From: Nocardioides sp. Root682
Lineage (GTDB): Bacteria > Actinomycetota > Actinomycetes > Propionibacteriales > Nocardioidaceae
Direction of reading: 5' to 3'
DNA: 64,000 nucleotides
Assembly: GCF_001427795.1 (NCBI RefSeq)
Contig: NZ_LMHJ01000002.1
Coordinates: 1 to 64,000 of the forward strand
The translations under genes were made by a program, and so were the position numbers. The notes under the pieces were generated by a model that saw only the letters and a list, made by a program, of their open reading frames with translations, had not been told where the DNA came from and ran no database searches. Shown piece after piece: positions 1 through 8,667 of this stretch; within the stretch, counting starts at the first letter, position 1, and every line of letters begins with the position of its first letter.

Positions 1-91
1 CCCCGACACAGGGGCCCCAGGTCAAGGAGTCCACCCCTACACGGGGAGAACTCCCACACCACACGGGCACCCCGAACAGAGGGTTAATAGA
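1..91 (+). other. 23S-5S rRNA internal transcribed spacer (partial)
   Basis: Non-coding DNA directly upstream of the 5S rRNA gene. By position it is the spacer between 23S and 5S in an rRNA operon whose 23S gene lies before the window. I see no tRNA and no open reading frame in it. That the upstream gene is 23S is inferred from usual rrn order. Confidence 0.6.
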
Positions 92-210
92 GTTACGGCG
101 GCCATAGCGGCAGGGAAACACCCGGTCCCATCCCGAACCCGGAAGTTAAGCCTGCCAGCGCCGATGGTACTGCAACCGAGAGGCTGTGGGAGAGTAGGAC
201 GCCGCCGGAC
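92..210 (+). rRNA. rrf: 5S ribosomal RNA
   Basis: About 119 nt with the recognisable bacterial 5S core: the CCCGAACCCGGAAGTTAAG segment near 134-151, the GCCGATGGTACTGC segment near 160-173, and GGGAGAGTAGGACG near the 3' end. The 5' GGCGG and 3' CCGCC ends pair to form helix I. It is the last gene of an rRNA operon reading into the window. Exact mature ends may differ by one or two bases. Confidence 0.95.
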
Positions 211-220
211 ATACATTCAG

Positions 221-248
221 GTAGAGGCCACCCTCGGGTGGCCTCTAC
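221..248 (+). terminator. rRNA operon intrinsic terminator
   Basis: Perfect 12-bp stem (GTAGAGGCCACC / GGTGGCCTCTAC) with a CTCG loop, followed within a few bases by TGTTTT. It sits ten bases after 5S and is a strong rho-independent terminator for the rrn operon. Confidence 0.9.
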
Positions 249-300
249 TCTGTTTTGTACCCAACACTTTTCAATAGCGATTCGACACCAGGAGACTGCC

Positions 301-1266
301 GTGGCAGACCAGCGTGGACGGCGCGATGACGCGCCGAAGAAGGGTGGCCCCCGTGAGGGCGCCGCTCCCCGCAAGGGCACCTCGTCCCGTGGAACCAGTG
401 GCGCCAGGAGTGGCGCCGGCTCGGACCGGGACCGCGCGCCCTACGACCGCAGTACCCAGGGCCGTGGCAAGCCGTCGGATCGCTCTGGCAAGCCCGCTGA
501 GCGCTCGGGCAAGCCGTCGGATCGCACGGGTGGACCGCGTCGTACGCCTGAGCGGAGCGCTGTACCGCGCGTCGACCAGGCGACCTACGACGGTCCGCCG
601 CTGCCCGACGACATCAACGGCATGGAGCTCGACGCCTCGGTGCGCGTGCACCTGAAGGACCTGCCCGACAAGCTGGGCTCCCGGGTTGCGCGTCACCTGG
701 CTGCTGCTGGCCGGCTCATCGACGACGAGCCGGAAGTGGCCTACCAGCACGCCCTGGCTGCGAAGGCGCGGGCTCCGCGTCTCGCGGTGGTTCGTGAAGC
801 AGTCGGCGAGGCTGCGTACGCCGCCGGGCACTACGCCGAGGCGCTGTCGGAGCTGCGTGCCGCGAAGCGGATGAACGGCGCGACGGCGTACCTCCCGATC
901 ATGGCGGACTGTCACCGTGCCCTGGGCAACCCCACCCGGGCTCTCGAGCTCGCGAAGAGCCCGTCGGTCGTGAGGTTCGCTGCCCCTGCCAAGGCCGAGA
1001 TGACCATCGTCGAGGCAGGCGCCCGTCGTGACCTCGGTCAGATGGATGCAGCCCTGCGCACGCTCGAGGTGTCCCCGCTGAACCACAAGGGCCGTGAGCC
1101 CTGGGTCGTCCGGTTGCGCTATGCCTACGCTGACACGCTCGAGCACGCAGGCCGGTTGAACGAGGCGCTGACCTGGTTCCACAAGACCAACGCGATCGAC
1201 GCCGACGAAGACACCGACGCGGCGGACCGGGCCGAGTCGCTCGAGAAGCGCGTCGACCGGAGCTGA
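301..1266 (+). CDS. tetratricopeptide-repeat protein
   Basis: A 321-residue soluble protein. The first ~100 residues are low-complexity and very basic, with repeated GKPSDRSGKPAERSGKPSDR-type units. From about residue 130 the protein is alpha-helical with TPR-like repeats (for example around PEVAYQHALAAKARAPR, HYAEALSELRAAKRM and LGNPTRALELAKS). It probably acts as a protein-interaction scaffold; no enzymatic motif is visible. The GTG at 301 is chosen because GGAG lies six bases upstream (291-294), whereas upstream in-frame codons overlap the rRNA terminator. It stands first after the rRNA operon and is convergent with the next gene, three bases away. Specific role unknown. Confidence 0.75.
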   Translation: MADQRGRRDDAPKKGGPREGAAPRKGTSSRGTSGARSGAGSDRDRAPYDRSTQGRGKPSDRSGKPAERSGKPSDRTGGPRRTPERSAVPRVDQATYDGPPLPDDINGMELDASVRVHLKDLPDKLGSRVARHLAAAGRLIDDEPEVAYQHALAAKARAPRLAVVREAVGEAAYAAGHYAEALSELRAAKRMNGATAYLPIMADCHRALGNPTRALELAKSPSVVRFAAPAKAEMTIVEAGARRDLGQMDAALRTLEVSPLNHKGREPWVVRLRYAYADTLEHAGRLNEALTWFHKTNAIDADEDTDAADRAESLEKRVDRS

Positions 1267-1269
1267 GTC

Positions 1270-1923
1270 CTACTCGGTCGCGGCCTCATCGTCCGTCCCG
1301 GTCTCGACCGGGCGGCCGTTGACCGCGACGATGGCCTGCTGGTGTCCGGCCGGCTGCGTGTCCCAGCGGACGTCCTCGCGATAGGCGACACGGATCTGGT
1401 CGATCACGGCGACGACCGCCACCTTCGAGACGATCTTGAGCACGATCGAGTCCCCGCCAACCATCCGCTCGCCCTCGGGGTTGACCAGGTCGGCGCAGAA
1501 CTGTTCGGGCTGCGTGGTGACACCGACGGTGCCGCGGCGGCACAGCAGGGGCGTGATCTCGAGGTCGGCACTGGTGGTGGCGTGGACGTGGACCCCGGAG
1601 ATGCGCAGCGTGCGTCCGAAGTCGTCCGGCGCGCTGAACATACCGACGTAGAGCGGGGTGTCGACCACGCCGCTGCCGCTCATCGTCTTGTCGTCGGTGG
1701 GCAGGTCCTCGGGCGTCGCGGCGTACCACGCGAACCAGCCGATGAGCATCAACAGGGCCACGGAGATCAACGCGATGCGCCAGGTCTTCGACTGGAACGA
1801 CGGGCGGGGGAGGCGCGGTGCGCCCAGGGAGCCGAGCGATCGGGAACGAACGGTCTTGACCGGCTCGGCCCTACGTCGGCCGGGCGCCTGCTTCGGCGCC
1901 GACCCCGTTCCCCCCACTGTCAT
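1270..1923 (-). CDS. single-pass membrane protein of unknown function
   Basis: 217 residues. The N-terminal ~45 residues are basic and probably cytoplasmic. One hydrophobic segment follows at about residues 49-68 (IALISVALLMLIGWFAWYAA), then an extracytoplasmic domain of ~150 residues with two cysteines that could pair. No known family was recognised. Start is ATG at 1923. The gene is divergent from the alpha/beta hydrolase, with 56 bases between them, and convergent with the TPR gene. Confidence 0.65.
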   Translation of the reverse strand: MTVGGTGSAPKQAPGRRRAEPVKTVRSRSLGSLGAPRLPRPSFQSKTWRIALISVALLMLIGWFAWYAATPEDLPTDDKTMSGSGVVDTPLYVGMFSAPDDFGRTLRISGVHVHATTSADLEITPLLCRRGTVGVTTQPEQFCADLVNPEGERMVGGDSIVLKIVSKVAVVAVIDQIRVAYREDVRWDTQPAGHQQAIVAVNGRPVETGTDDEAATE

Positions 1924-1979
1924 GGTCGAACCTTAGGACACTGCCGCCCCGACGCCGGGGACCTGCCAGAATCCGGGGC

Positions 1980-2906
1980 ATGAGTCTCCGCGGGCGCAAC
2001 GGTGTGCAACCCAGGCGTCCCACGCTCGAAGGCAGTGTCGCGGTCCGCGACGGGCGGCGACTCAGCTTTGCCGAGTACGGCTCCCCGCGCGGGCCAGCAC
2101 TGGTGTGGATGCACGGGACCCCGGGAGCCCGCCGTCAGATCCCCATCGACGCACGCAGCTACGCCATGGAGGCCGGCCTGCGGATCATCGGCATCGACCG
2201 ACCCGGGATCGGCTCGTCCTCGCCGTACCTCTATCCGAACCTCCTCGACTGGGCCGAGGACCTCGAGCTGCTCCTCGACGCGTTGGCGGTGGACCAGGTC
2301 CGGGTGATCGGACTGTCGGGCGGGGGACCCTACGCACTGGCAGCAGGTGCCGGGCTGGCGCACCGGGTCGCGGGTGTCGGGGTGCTCGGTGGCGTGGCCC
2401 CGACCCGTGGACCCGACGCCGCGGCGGGCGGGATCATCCAGCTGGCGGTGCACGCCGCGCCGCTGCTCGCAGCGACCCGGGTGCCACTCGGCGTTGCCCT
2501 CACCGGTGCCATCCGCGCCGTACGACCCCTCGCCGGCCCCGGGCTGGACCTCTACGCCGCTGTGCAGCCGGCGGGGGACAAGACCTTGCTCGGCCGCCCG
2601 GAGTTCAAGGCGATGTTCCTCGACGACCTGCTCAACGGGAGCCGTTTCCAGACCTCGGCACCGATCTCGGACCTGGTGCTGTTCACCCGTGACTGGGGTT
2701 TTGCCCTGGCCGATGTCGACGTGCCGGTGCGCTGGTGGCACGGCGACGACGACCACATCGTGCCGTTCCGCCACGGGCAGCACTGCGTCGATCGGCTCCC
2801 CAACGCCACCATGACCACGATCGACGGCGAGAGCCATCTGGGCGGGCTCGGCATCGCCCACCAGGTGCTGGACGAGCTGATGACACTCGGGCAGGGTTCG
2901 GCGTAG
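1980..2906 (+). CDS. alpha/beta hydrolase
   Basis: 308 residues with the alpha/beta-hydrolase fold. The oxyanion-hole HGTPG lies at about 45-49. The nucleophile elbow GLSGGG has Ser113. An acid and a late His appear in the GDDDHIVPF and ESHLGG segments near the C-terminus. It is probably a soluble esterase or lipase-like enzyme; the substrate cannot be told from sequence. ATG at 1980 is the only convincing start. It lies alone between a divergent membrane protein and the DUF3145 gene. Confidence 0.8.
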   Translation: MSLRGRNGVQPRRPTLEGSVAVRDGRRLSFAEYGSPRGPALVWMHGTPGARRQIPIDARSYAMEAGLRIIGIDRPGIGSSSPYLYPNLLDWAEDLELLLDALAVDQVRVIGLSGGGPYALAAGAGLAHRVAGVGVLGGVAPTRGPDAAAGGIIQLAVHAAPLLAATRVPLGVALTGAIRAVRPLAGPGLDLYAAVQPAGDKTLLGRPEFKAMFLDDLLNGSRFQTSAPISDLVLFTRDWGFALADVDVPVRWWHGDDDHIVPFRHGQHCVDRLPNATMTTIDGESHLGGLGIAHQVLDELMTLGQGSA

Positions 2907-3081
2907 GTGAGGACACGCACCGAAACTCTGGTGTAGCGGCGCCCCATGGGTCACAATGGTCATCACAACTACACACGTGTCACTCAACTGACGGAGTCCA
3001 TCAGTTCCGAGACCGATCACCTTCGAAGAGAGACCGCTGGGGAAGGCGTAACTCGCGCCGGAGGTAGGAGTCGAGGAGTTC

Positions 3082-3594
3082 GTGGTGACCGGAAGCATGA
3101 GTGCAACCAGGGGCGTGTTCTACGTCCACTCTGCGCCGTCCGCGCTGTGCCCTCACATCGAATGGGCCGTGGGCGGTGTTCTTGGCGTTGCCGTGAACCC
3201 GAACTGGACCCCCCAGTCGGCTCAGTCCGGCAGCTACCGGTGCGAGTTCTCGTGGGCCGGCAAGGCTGGCTCCGCGGCCGAGATGGCGTCTGCGCTGCGC
3301 GGCTGGAACCACCTGCGCTTCGAGGTGACCGAGGAGCCGACGCCCTCGACCGAAGGCGCCCGCTACTCCTACACCCCCGACCTCGGCGTCTTCCACGCCG
3401 TCACGGGCATCCACGGCGACATCATGATCCCCGAGGACCGGCTCAAGGCCTCCGTCGTGCGCGCAGCGCTCGGCGAGGTCACCCTCGAGAACGAGATCGA
3501 CAAGCTGCTCGGCAAGCCGTGGGACGACGAGCTCGAGACCTTCCGGCACGCCGGCGAGGGTGCTCCTGTCCGCTGGCTGCACCAGGTCGTCTGA
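3082..3594 (+). CDS. DUF3145 family protein
   Basis: 170 residues matching the actinobacterial DUF3145 family (RGVFYVHSAPSALCPHIEWA near the N-terminus, RWLHQVV at the end). In many actinobacteria this gene neighbours the fabDH-acpP-fabF cluster, as here. Its biochemical role is unknown to me. Start is uncertain: GTG 3082, GTG 3085 (GAGGAG six bases upstream) or ATG 3097. Family alignments favour a short N-terminus, so the last two are plausible. A strong terminator follows. Confidence 0.85.
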   Translation: MVTGSMSATRGVFYVHSAPSALCPHIEWAVGGVLGVAVNPNWTPQSAQSGSYRCEFSWAGKAGSAAEMASALRGWNHLRFEVTEEPTPSTEGARYSYTPDLGVFHAVTGIHGDIMIPEDRLKASVVRAALGEVTLENEIDKLLGKPWDDELETFRHAGEGAPVRWLHQVV

Positions 3595-3615
3595 ACCACC
3601 GACGAGAACCAGATC

Positions 3616-3642
3616 GACCCGGGTGCTGGGAGCACCCGGGTC
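3616..3642 (+). terminator. intrinsic terminator after the DUF3145 gene
   Basis: A 12-bp perfect stem (GACCCGGGTGCT / AGCACCCGGGTC) with a GGG loop, followed by GGTTTGGTTTT. It lies 21 bases after the stop codon. Confidence 0.85.
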
Positions 3643-3712
3643 GGTTTGGTTTTGAGTTCAGGACCGCCGGAGGGGAGGGCTCCAGCGATCCCGAGTCAAG
3701 GGGTGGCCGTCG

Positions 3713-4975
3713 TCAGCTGAAGGTGCCGAAGAGCACGGCGACGTTGGCGCCACCGAAACCGAACGAGTTGTTCAGCGCCGCGATGTCACCGAGCGGGAGG
3801 TCCGTGGGCTTCGTCGCGATGTCCAGCTCGACCTTCGGGTCCTGGTTGTCCAGGTTGATGGTCGGCGGGGACAGCCGGTGGTGCAGTGCCAGGACGGTCG
3901 CCACGCCTTCGAGGGCGCCGGCACCGCCGAGCAGGTGGCCGGTCATCGACTTCGTGCTGGTGACGACCAGATCGCTCGCGTGGGCACCGATGACGGCGTG
4001 CAGCATCAGCGATTCGGCGACGTCACCCTGAGGGGTCGAGGTCGCATGGGCGTTGACGTGCGCGATGTTGGCAGGGGAGATGTCGGCATCCTGGATCGCG
4101 AGCCGGATGGCGCGAGCGCCACCGCGACCAGCGGGGTCAGGCTGGGCGATGTCGTGGGCATCGGCAGTGATGCCGGTGCCGAGGACCTCGGCGTAGATCC
4201 GGGCTCCACGCGCCTGGGCGTGCTCGAGGGACTCGAGCACGAGCGCCCCGGCACCCTCACCGAGCACGAACCCGTCGCGCGCCAGGTCGAAGGGCCGGGA
4301 GACCGTGGTGGGGTCACCCTGGTTCTTCGACAGAGCCATCATGTTGGCGAAGGCAGCCATCGGCAGCGGGTGGATCGCCGCCTCCGTGCCGCCGGCGATC
4401 GCGACGTCGACCCGCCCGAGGCGGATCTGGTCGGCCGCCAACGAGATCGCTTCGTTGCCCGAGGCGCAGGCGGACACCGGGGTGTTCACCGGGCCACGGG
4501 CTCCGAGCTTGAGGCTGACGGTGGCGGCAGGAGCGTTCGCCATCAGCATGGGCACAGCGATCGGGGAGACCCGTCGTACCCCCTTGTCGCGCAGCGCGTC
4601 GTAGTTGGAGAGCAGCGTGTTGACGCCGCCGATGCCGGACGCGAAGGCGACGCCGAAGCGGTCGCCGTCGACGTTGCCGGCCTCCATGGCCACGTCCAGC
4701 CCTGAGTCGGCCCAGGCCTCGAGCGCCGCCACGAGGGCGAACTGCGAGGACCGGTCCAGACGGCGGGCCACGACTCGGTCGAGGACCTCGGCCGGGTCGA
4801 CAGCGACGGGCGCTCCGATGGTGACGGGCAGGCCCTCAGCCAGCTCACCGAGCTGGCGTACCCCTGAACGACCGGCGAGGAAACCCTCCCAGGTGCTGGC
4901 GACGTCGCCACCGAGCGGGTTGGTGGTGCCCAACCCGGTGACGACGACGCGTGTGCGCGACATGGCTCTGTTCAC
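3713..4975 (-). CDS. fabF: beta-ketoacyl-ACP synthase II
   Basis: 420 residues of the KAS II condensing-enzyme family (FabF/KasA). It extends acyl-ACP with malonyl-ACP in cytoplasmic type II fatty acid synthesis. The Cys-His-His triad with lysine is complete: Cys170 (VSACASGNE), His310 (NAHATSTPQGD), Lys342 and His347 (TKSMTGHLLGGAG). It is the last gene of the fabD-fabH-acpP-fabF operon, nine bases after acpP. The GTG at 4975 gives MNRAMSRTRV; ATG 4963 is the alternative. Only one such synthase is present, unlike the kasA-kasB pair of mycobacteria. Confidence 0.97.
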   Translation of the reverse strand: MNRAMSRTRVVVTGLGTTNPLGGDVASTWEGFLAGRSGVRQLGELAEGLPVTIGAPVAVDPAEVLDRVVARRLDRSSQFALVAALEAWADSGLDVAMEAGNVDGDRFGVAFASGIGGVNTLLSNYDALRDKGVRRVSPIAVPMLMANAPAATVSLKLGARGPVNTPVSACASGNEAISLAADQIRLGRVDVAIAGGTEAAIHPLPMAAFANMMALSKNQGDPTTVSRPFDLARDGFVLGEGAGALVLESLEHAQARGARIYAEVLGTGITADAHDIAQPDPAGRGGARAIRLAIQDADISPANIAHVNAHATSTPQGDVAESLMLHAVIGAHASDLVVTSTKSMTGHLLGGAGALEGVATVLALHHRLSPPTINLDNQDPKVELDIATKPTDLPLGDIAALNNSFGFGGANVAVLFGTFS

Positions 4976-4983
4976 CGTCCGGT

Positions 4984-5229
4984 TCAGGCCGCGCGGTTGC
5001 GCTCGATGAAGGCGACGGCGTCGCCGACGGTCTTGAGGTTCTTGACCTCGTCGTCGGGGATGGTGACGCCGAACTTCTCCTCGGCCTCCACCACGACCTC
5101 CACCATCGACAGCGAGTCGACGTCGAGGTCGTCGCTGAAGGACTTGTCGAGCTGCACGTCGTCGGCGGGGATGCCGGCGACCTCGTTGACGATGTCGGCG
5201 AGGGCGGCGCGGATCTCTTCGGTGCTCAT
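4984..5229 (-). CDS. acpP: acyl carrier protein
   Basis: 81 residues, acidic and helical. It has the phosphopantetheine attachment site DVDSLSM, with Ser39 as the modified residue. It carries the growing acyl chain between FabD, FabH and FabF. A GGAG ribosome site lies just upstream of ATG 5229 (CTGGAGAAAAA). It sits between fabH and fabF in the fatty acid synthesis operon. Confidence 0.97.
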   Translation of the reverse strand: MSTEEIRAALADIVNEVAGIPADDVQLDKSFSDDLDVDSLSMVEVVVEAEEKFGVTIPDDEVKNLKTVGDAVAFIERNRAA

Positions 5230-5299
5230 TTTTTCTCCAGTACTGATTGGTTGGGCTGATTGGTTGGGCTGGTGGTGCTGTGGAACTGCGGACGCTGGA

Positions 5300-6298
5300 T
5301 CAGGGAACCACGACGACCTGCGCGGCGTACGACAGGCCCGCGCCGAAGGCGATCAGCAGGGCGGTGTCGCCGGAGCGCGCGTCGCCCTCCTCGATCATCC
5401 GGTGCAGGGCCATCGGGACCGAGGCCGCGGAGGTGTTGCCGGCATCGATGATGTCGCGCGCGATCCGGACCGTCGGCGGCAGCTTCATGGCGCGGGCCAT
5501 GGTGTCGGTGATCCGGTTGTTCGCCTGGTGCGGGACGAAGCAGTTGAGCTGGTCGACGGTGATGCCGGCGCGGTCGAGCGCCTGCTGGGCCACCTTGGCC
5601 ATCGCGAACGACGCCCAGCGGAAGACCTCGCTGCCCTTCATCGAGAGGTACGGCATGTGAGGCTGGTCCGAGGCGACCAGATCACTCAGGTCGGGGGTGC
5701 GGATGTGGTCGTAGTGCTCGCCGTCAGAGCCCCAGACCACCGGACCGATCCCGGGGGTCTCGGACGGACCGATGACGACTGCACCCGCGCCATCGGCGAA
5801 GATGAAGGCCGTGCCGCGGTCGGTGGGGTCGGTGATGTCCGAGAGCTTCTCGACACCGATGACCAGCGCGTAGCGCGCGCTGCCGCCGCGCACCATGTCG
5901 TTGGCGAGGGCGACGCCGTGGCAGAAGCCGGCGCACGCGGCGGAGATGTCGAAGGCGGCGGCCTGGTCGGTGCCGAGCTCGTGGGCGATCGCTGTGGCCG
6001 CCGACGGGGTCTGCAGCAGGTGGCTCACGGTCGCGACGATCACGCAGTCGATCTGGCGCATGTCGATGCCGGCACTCTCCACGGCGCCGCGAGAAGCCCC
6101 GACGGCCATCGAGATGACGGTCTCGGACTCGTCGGCGAACCGGCGGGTGCGGATGCCCGAGCGCTGCTGGATCCACTCGTCGCTGGAGTCGATGGCGTCG
6201 ACGACGTCGGCGTTCGGAACCAGGCGCGAGGGACGGTAGGCACCGACACCGAGGATGGCGGCGTGCGCCGGTCCCGTCTCGACGTTGAGGGCGCTCAT
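5300..6298 (-). CDS. fabH: beta-ketoacyl-ACP synthase III
   Basis: 332 residues, the initiating condensing enzyme that joins an acyl-CoA primer to malonyl-ACP. The Cys-His-Asn triad is present: Cys122 (SAACAGFCHG), His257 (VPHQANNRI) and Asn288 (GNTSAASVP). The start overlaps the fabD stop in an ATGA, indicating translational coupling. Which primer (straight or branched acyl-CoA) it prefers cannot be read from sequence. Confidence 0.96.
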   Translation of the reverse strand: MSALNVETGPAHAAILGVGAYRPSRLVPNADVVDAIDSSDEWIQQRSGIRTRRFADESETVISMAVGASRGAVESAGIDMRQIDCVIVATVSHLLQTPSAATAIAHELGTDQAAAFDISAACAGFCHGVALANDMVRGGSARYALVIGVEKLSDITDPTDRGTAFIFADGAGAVVIGPSETPGIGPVVWGSDGEHYDHIRTPDLSDLVASDQPHMPYLSMKGSEVFRWASFAMAKVAQQALDRAGITVDQLNCFVPHQANNRITDTMARAMKLPPTVRIARDIIDAGNTSAASVPMALHRMIEEGDARSGDTALLIAFGAGLSYAAQVVVVP

Positions 6299-7272
6299 GC
6301 CGACACGGCTTCGGAGCTCAGGATCGTCGACGGGTCGCCGTGCTGCTTGCAGAAGGCCCGGGCCTCGTCGAGCTGCTCGGGGCCGTTCAACGAGAAGGTC
6401 TCGACGTCGAGGCCGCGGTTGCGGAAGTAGCGCTTCGCGATCCCGGTGAGCGTGCCGGCGGGCGGCATCTCGAGGAAGCCGGTGATGCCGAGGTCGACCA
6501 TCGACTCGAGGCAGAGGTCCCAGCGGACCGGACGGGCGATCTGGCCGACGATCCGGCTCAGCACCTCGCGGCCGTCGTGGACGACGGTGCCGTCCGAGTT
6601 CGAGAGGAAGCGGGTGCGTGGATCGTGCGTCGAGACCGACCCTGCCAGGTGCGCGACGTGGTCGACCGCGGGTGCCATGTGGGCCGAGTGGAAGGCACCG
6701 GCCACGGCCAGGGGCCGCAGGCGAGCACCCTTGGGAGCGTGGGCGGCGAGGTCCTCGAGCTGTTCGAGGGTGCCGGCCGCGACGATCTGGCCGGGGCCGT
6801 TGTCGTTGGCCGGGGTGAGGCCGCGCTGCGTGAGCGCGGCCAGCACCTCGTCCCGGTCGCCACCGAGGATCGCGGTCATGCCGGTCGGCGTGACCGCGGA
6901 GGCGTCGGCCATGGCCTGGCCTCGTTCGCGGACCAGCACCATCGCCTGCTCGGCGGTGATGACACCTGCGCCGACCGCGGCGGTGATCTCACCCACGCTG
7001 TGGCCGGTCACGGCGCCGAGGTGGCCGAACGCGTCGGCGGGGTGGGGGTACAGCTGCAGGGCCGAGACCAGGCCGGACGCGACCAGCAGCGGCTGCGCGA
7101 TCTTCGTGTCCCGGATGGTGTCCGCGTCGGCGGCCGTGCCGTAGTGGGCCAGGTCGAGCCCGGCGACGGTCGAGAGCCAGTTCAGGCGCGACTCGAAGAC
7201 CGGGTCCTCCAACCAGGGAGTGAGGAATCCGGGAGTCTGGGCCCCTTGTCCGGGGGCGACGATGACGAGCAC
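6295..7272 (-). CDS. fabD: malonyl-CoA:ACP transacylase
   Basis: 325 residues of the acyltransferase family. It has the N-terminal APGQGAQTPG motif, the catalytic GHSVGE with Ser92, and the later AFHSAHM containing the probable catalytic His. It loads malonyl groups onto AcpP. First gene of the fab operon, 101 bases downstream of fasR; the gap holds a perfect dyad (7338-7358). Start is GTG at 7272, giving MLVIVAPGQGA. Confidence 0.96.
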   Translation of the reverse strand: MLVIVAPGQGAQTPGFLTPWLEDPVFESRLNWLSTVAGLDLAHYGTAADADTIRDTKIAQPLLVASGLVSALQLYPHPADAFGHLGAVTGHSVGEITAAVGAGVITAEQAMVLVRERGQAMADASAVTPTGMTAILGGDRDEVLAALTQRGLTPANDNGPGQIVAAGTLEQLEDLAAHAPKGARLRPLAVAGAFHSAHMAPAVDHVAHLAGSVSTHDPRTRFLSNSDGTVVHDGREVLSRIVGQIARPVRWDLCLESMVDLGITGFLEMPPAGTLTGIAKRYFRNRGLDVETFSLNGPEQLDEARAFCKQHGDPSTILSSEAVSA

Positions 7273-7337
7273 GAGTCCAGCGTGCCTGCCGGACCCAACC
7301 GGGTGCGCCTGCGCCGCCCACGAATCTCGTTGCCCCC

Positions 7338-7358
7338 ACTTGTAGGACTCCTACAAGT
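7338..7358. promoter_or_regulatory. perfect dyad in the fasR-fabD gap, candidate FasR operator
   Basis: Two 10-bp arms, ACTTGTAGGA and TCCTACAAGT, are perfect inverted repeats separated by one base. The dyad lies 65 bases upstream of the fabD start and just after the fasR stop. FasR proteins of Streptomyces and Mycobacterium are known to activate fabD operons by binding upstream of fabD. Assigning this dyad to FasR is inference. Confidence 0.6.
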
Positions 7359-7373
7359 TGCGTGAACGGGACG

Positions 7374-8558
7374 TCACGAACCGGCCTGCCGGCCCAGCAC
7401 CAGCGCCAATTGCAGGACGAGGGCGTCGCGAGGAACAGACGGCGTCAGCCCGGTGAGGTCGCCGATCTGGCCCAGGCGGTAGCGCACGGTGTTGGCGTGC
7501 ACGAACAGGGCGCGCGAGGTCGCCTCGATGCCTCCGCCGTTGGCGAAGTACGCGACGAGGGTCTCGACGAGCTCACCGCGCGCGTCGTTCAGCGGCGCGT
7601 AGATCTGGTCGATGGCCTCGAGCCGGGCCGTGTCGTCACCGGCGAGGATGCGCTCGGGCAGGAGGTCATGGGCCGATACGGGTCGGGGGGCGTGCGGCCA
7701 GCCGACGGCCGCCCGCAGCGCGCCCAGAGCAACGCTCGCCGACAGGTGGGCGTGGGAGAGGTCGGCCGCGACGGGACCCACGACGACGGCACCGTCGCCG
7801 AACAGGTGCACGATCCGGCCCGCATCGGTCTCCGGCGCCTTGACCCCGCCGAGGATCACCACGAGCAGGTGTCCCTGCACGGCGCTGAGGGCGTCCAGGC
7901 CACCTTCCTTGGCGGCTCGCCGTACTTCCTCGAAGACGCCGGTCTGCTGACCGGACGCCTCGACGGGCGCGGTGCCCACGACCACGGCAACCTCGCCACG
8001 GGACGACCAGCCGACGGCGCTCGCACGGGAGAGCACCGACTCGTCGGTCTCGGCGCGCAGGACGGCGTCGACCGCGAGTGCTTCCAGGCGCGCGTCCCAG
8101 CGACCGCGGACCTCGGCGGCCCGGGCGTAGACCTCGGCGGTCGCGAACGCGATCTCGCGCCCGTAGCGAAGGACCGCCGCGTGGATCTCCTCCTGCACCT
8201 CTGGCTCGACCAGGCGGAAGATGTTGGCCTCGACCTCGTCGATGGTCAGCTTGATCAGGTCGACGGTCTGGTGCAGGTCGACCACACCGGCCATGGCGCG
8301 CGGCGCCACGCCGAAGACCTCGATGACGACGTCGTCGTCGCCGATGTCGGTCCCGCCGCCGTCAGCGAACCAGTCCACGAAGCTCTTCACGCCGGCCTGG
8401 ACGATCATGCCCACCCAGGACCGGTCCTCGGCACTCATCTCCCGGAACCACGGCCGGTCGGCCTCCATGCGGGCGATCGCAGCCGTCCCGAGGGACCCGG
8501 TGGCTGCACGCAACTGCTGGGTCGCGCTTGCCCGCGCGCCGGGGCCGGTGGGGGACAT
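7374..8558 (-). CDS. fasR: PucR-family regulator of fatty acid synthesis
   Basis: 394 residues. The N-terminal ~320 residues form the PucR/CdaR-like sensor region. The C-terminus carries a PucR-type helix-turn-helix at about 335-390 (FANGGGIEATSRALFVHANTVRYRLGQ in two pieces around the recognition helix). Its position directly upstream of fabD, in the same direction, matches fasR of Streptomyces and the PucR gene next to fabD in mycobacteria. It probably activates the fab operon in response to fatty-acid precursors; the ligand is not visible in sequence. Start is ATG 8558. Confidence 0.85.
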   Translation of the reverse strand: MSPTGPGARASATQQLRAATGSLGTAAIARMEADRPWFREMSAEDRSWVGMIVQAGVKSFVDWFADGGGTDIGDDDVVIEVFGVAPRAMAGVVDLHQTVDLIKLTIDEVEANIFRLVEPEVQEEIHAAVLRYGREIAFATAEVYARAAEVRGRWDARLEALAVDAVLRAETDESVLSRASAVGWSSRGEVAVVVGTAPVEASGQQTGVFEEVRRAAKEGGLDALSAVQGHLLVVILGGVKAPETDAGRIVHLFGDGAVVVGPVAADLSHAHLSASVALGALRAAVGWPHAPRPVSAHDLLPERILAGDDTARLEAIDQIYAPLNDARGELVETLVAYFANGGGIEATSRALFVHANTVRYRLGQIGDLTGLTPSVPRDALVLQLALVLGRQAGS

Positions 8559-8667
8559 GTGCCCAGCCTAGGGGGGTGGCTTTGTTAACCGGACCGTCAC
8601 ATCCGGCCGGAGGCCCCGTGGTTGAATCGTGGACCACCTGCAGTACCTGTCGGCGAGGGAGGGCGCG

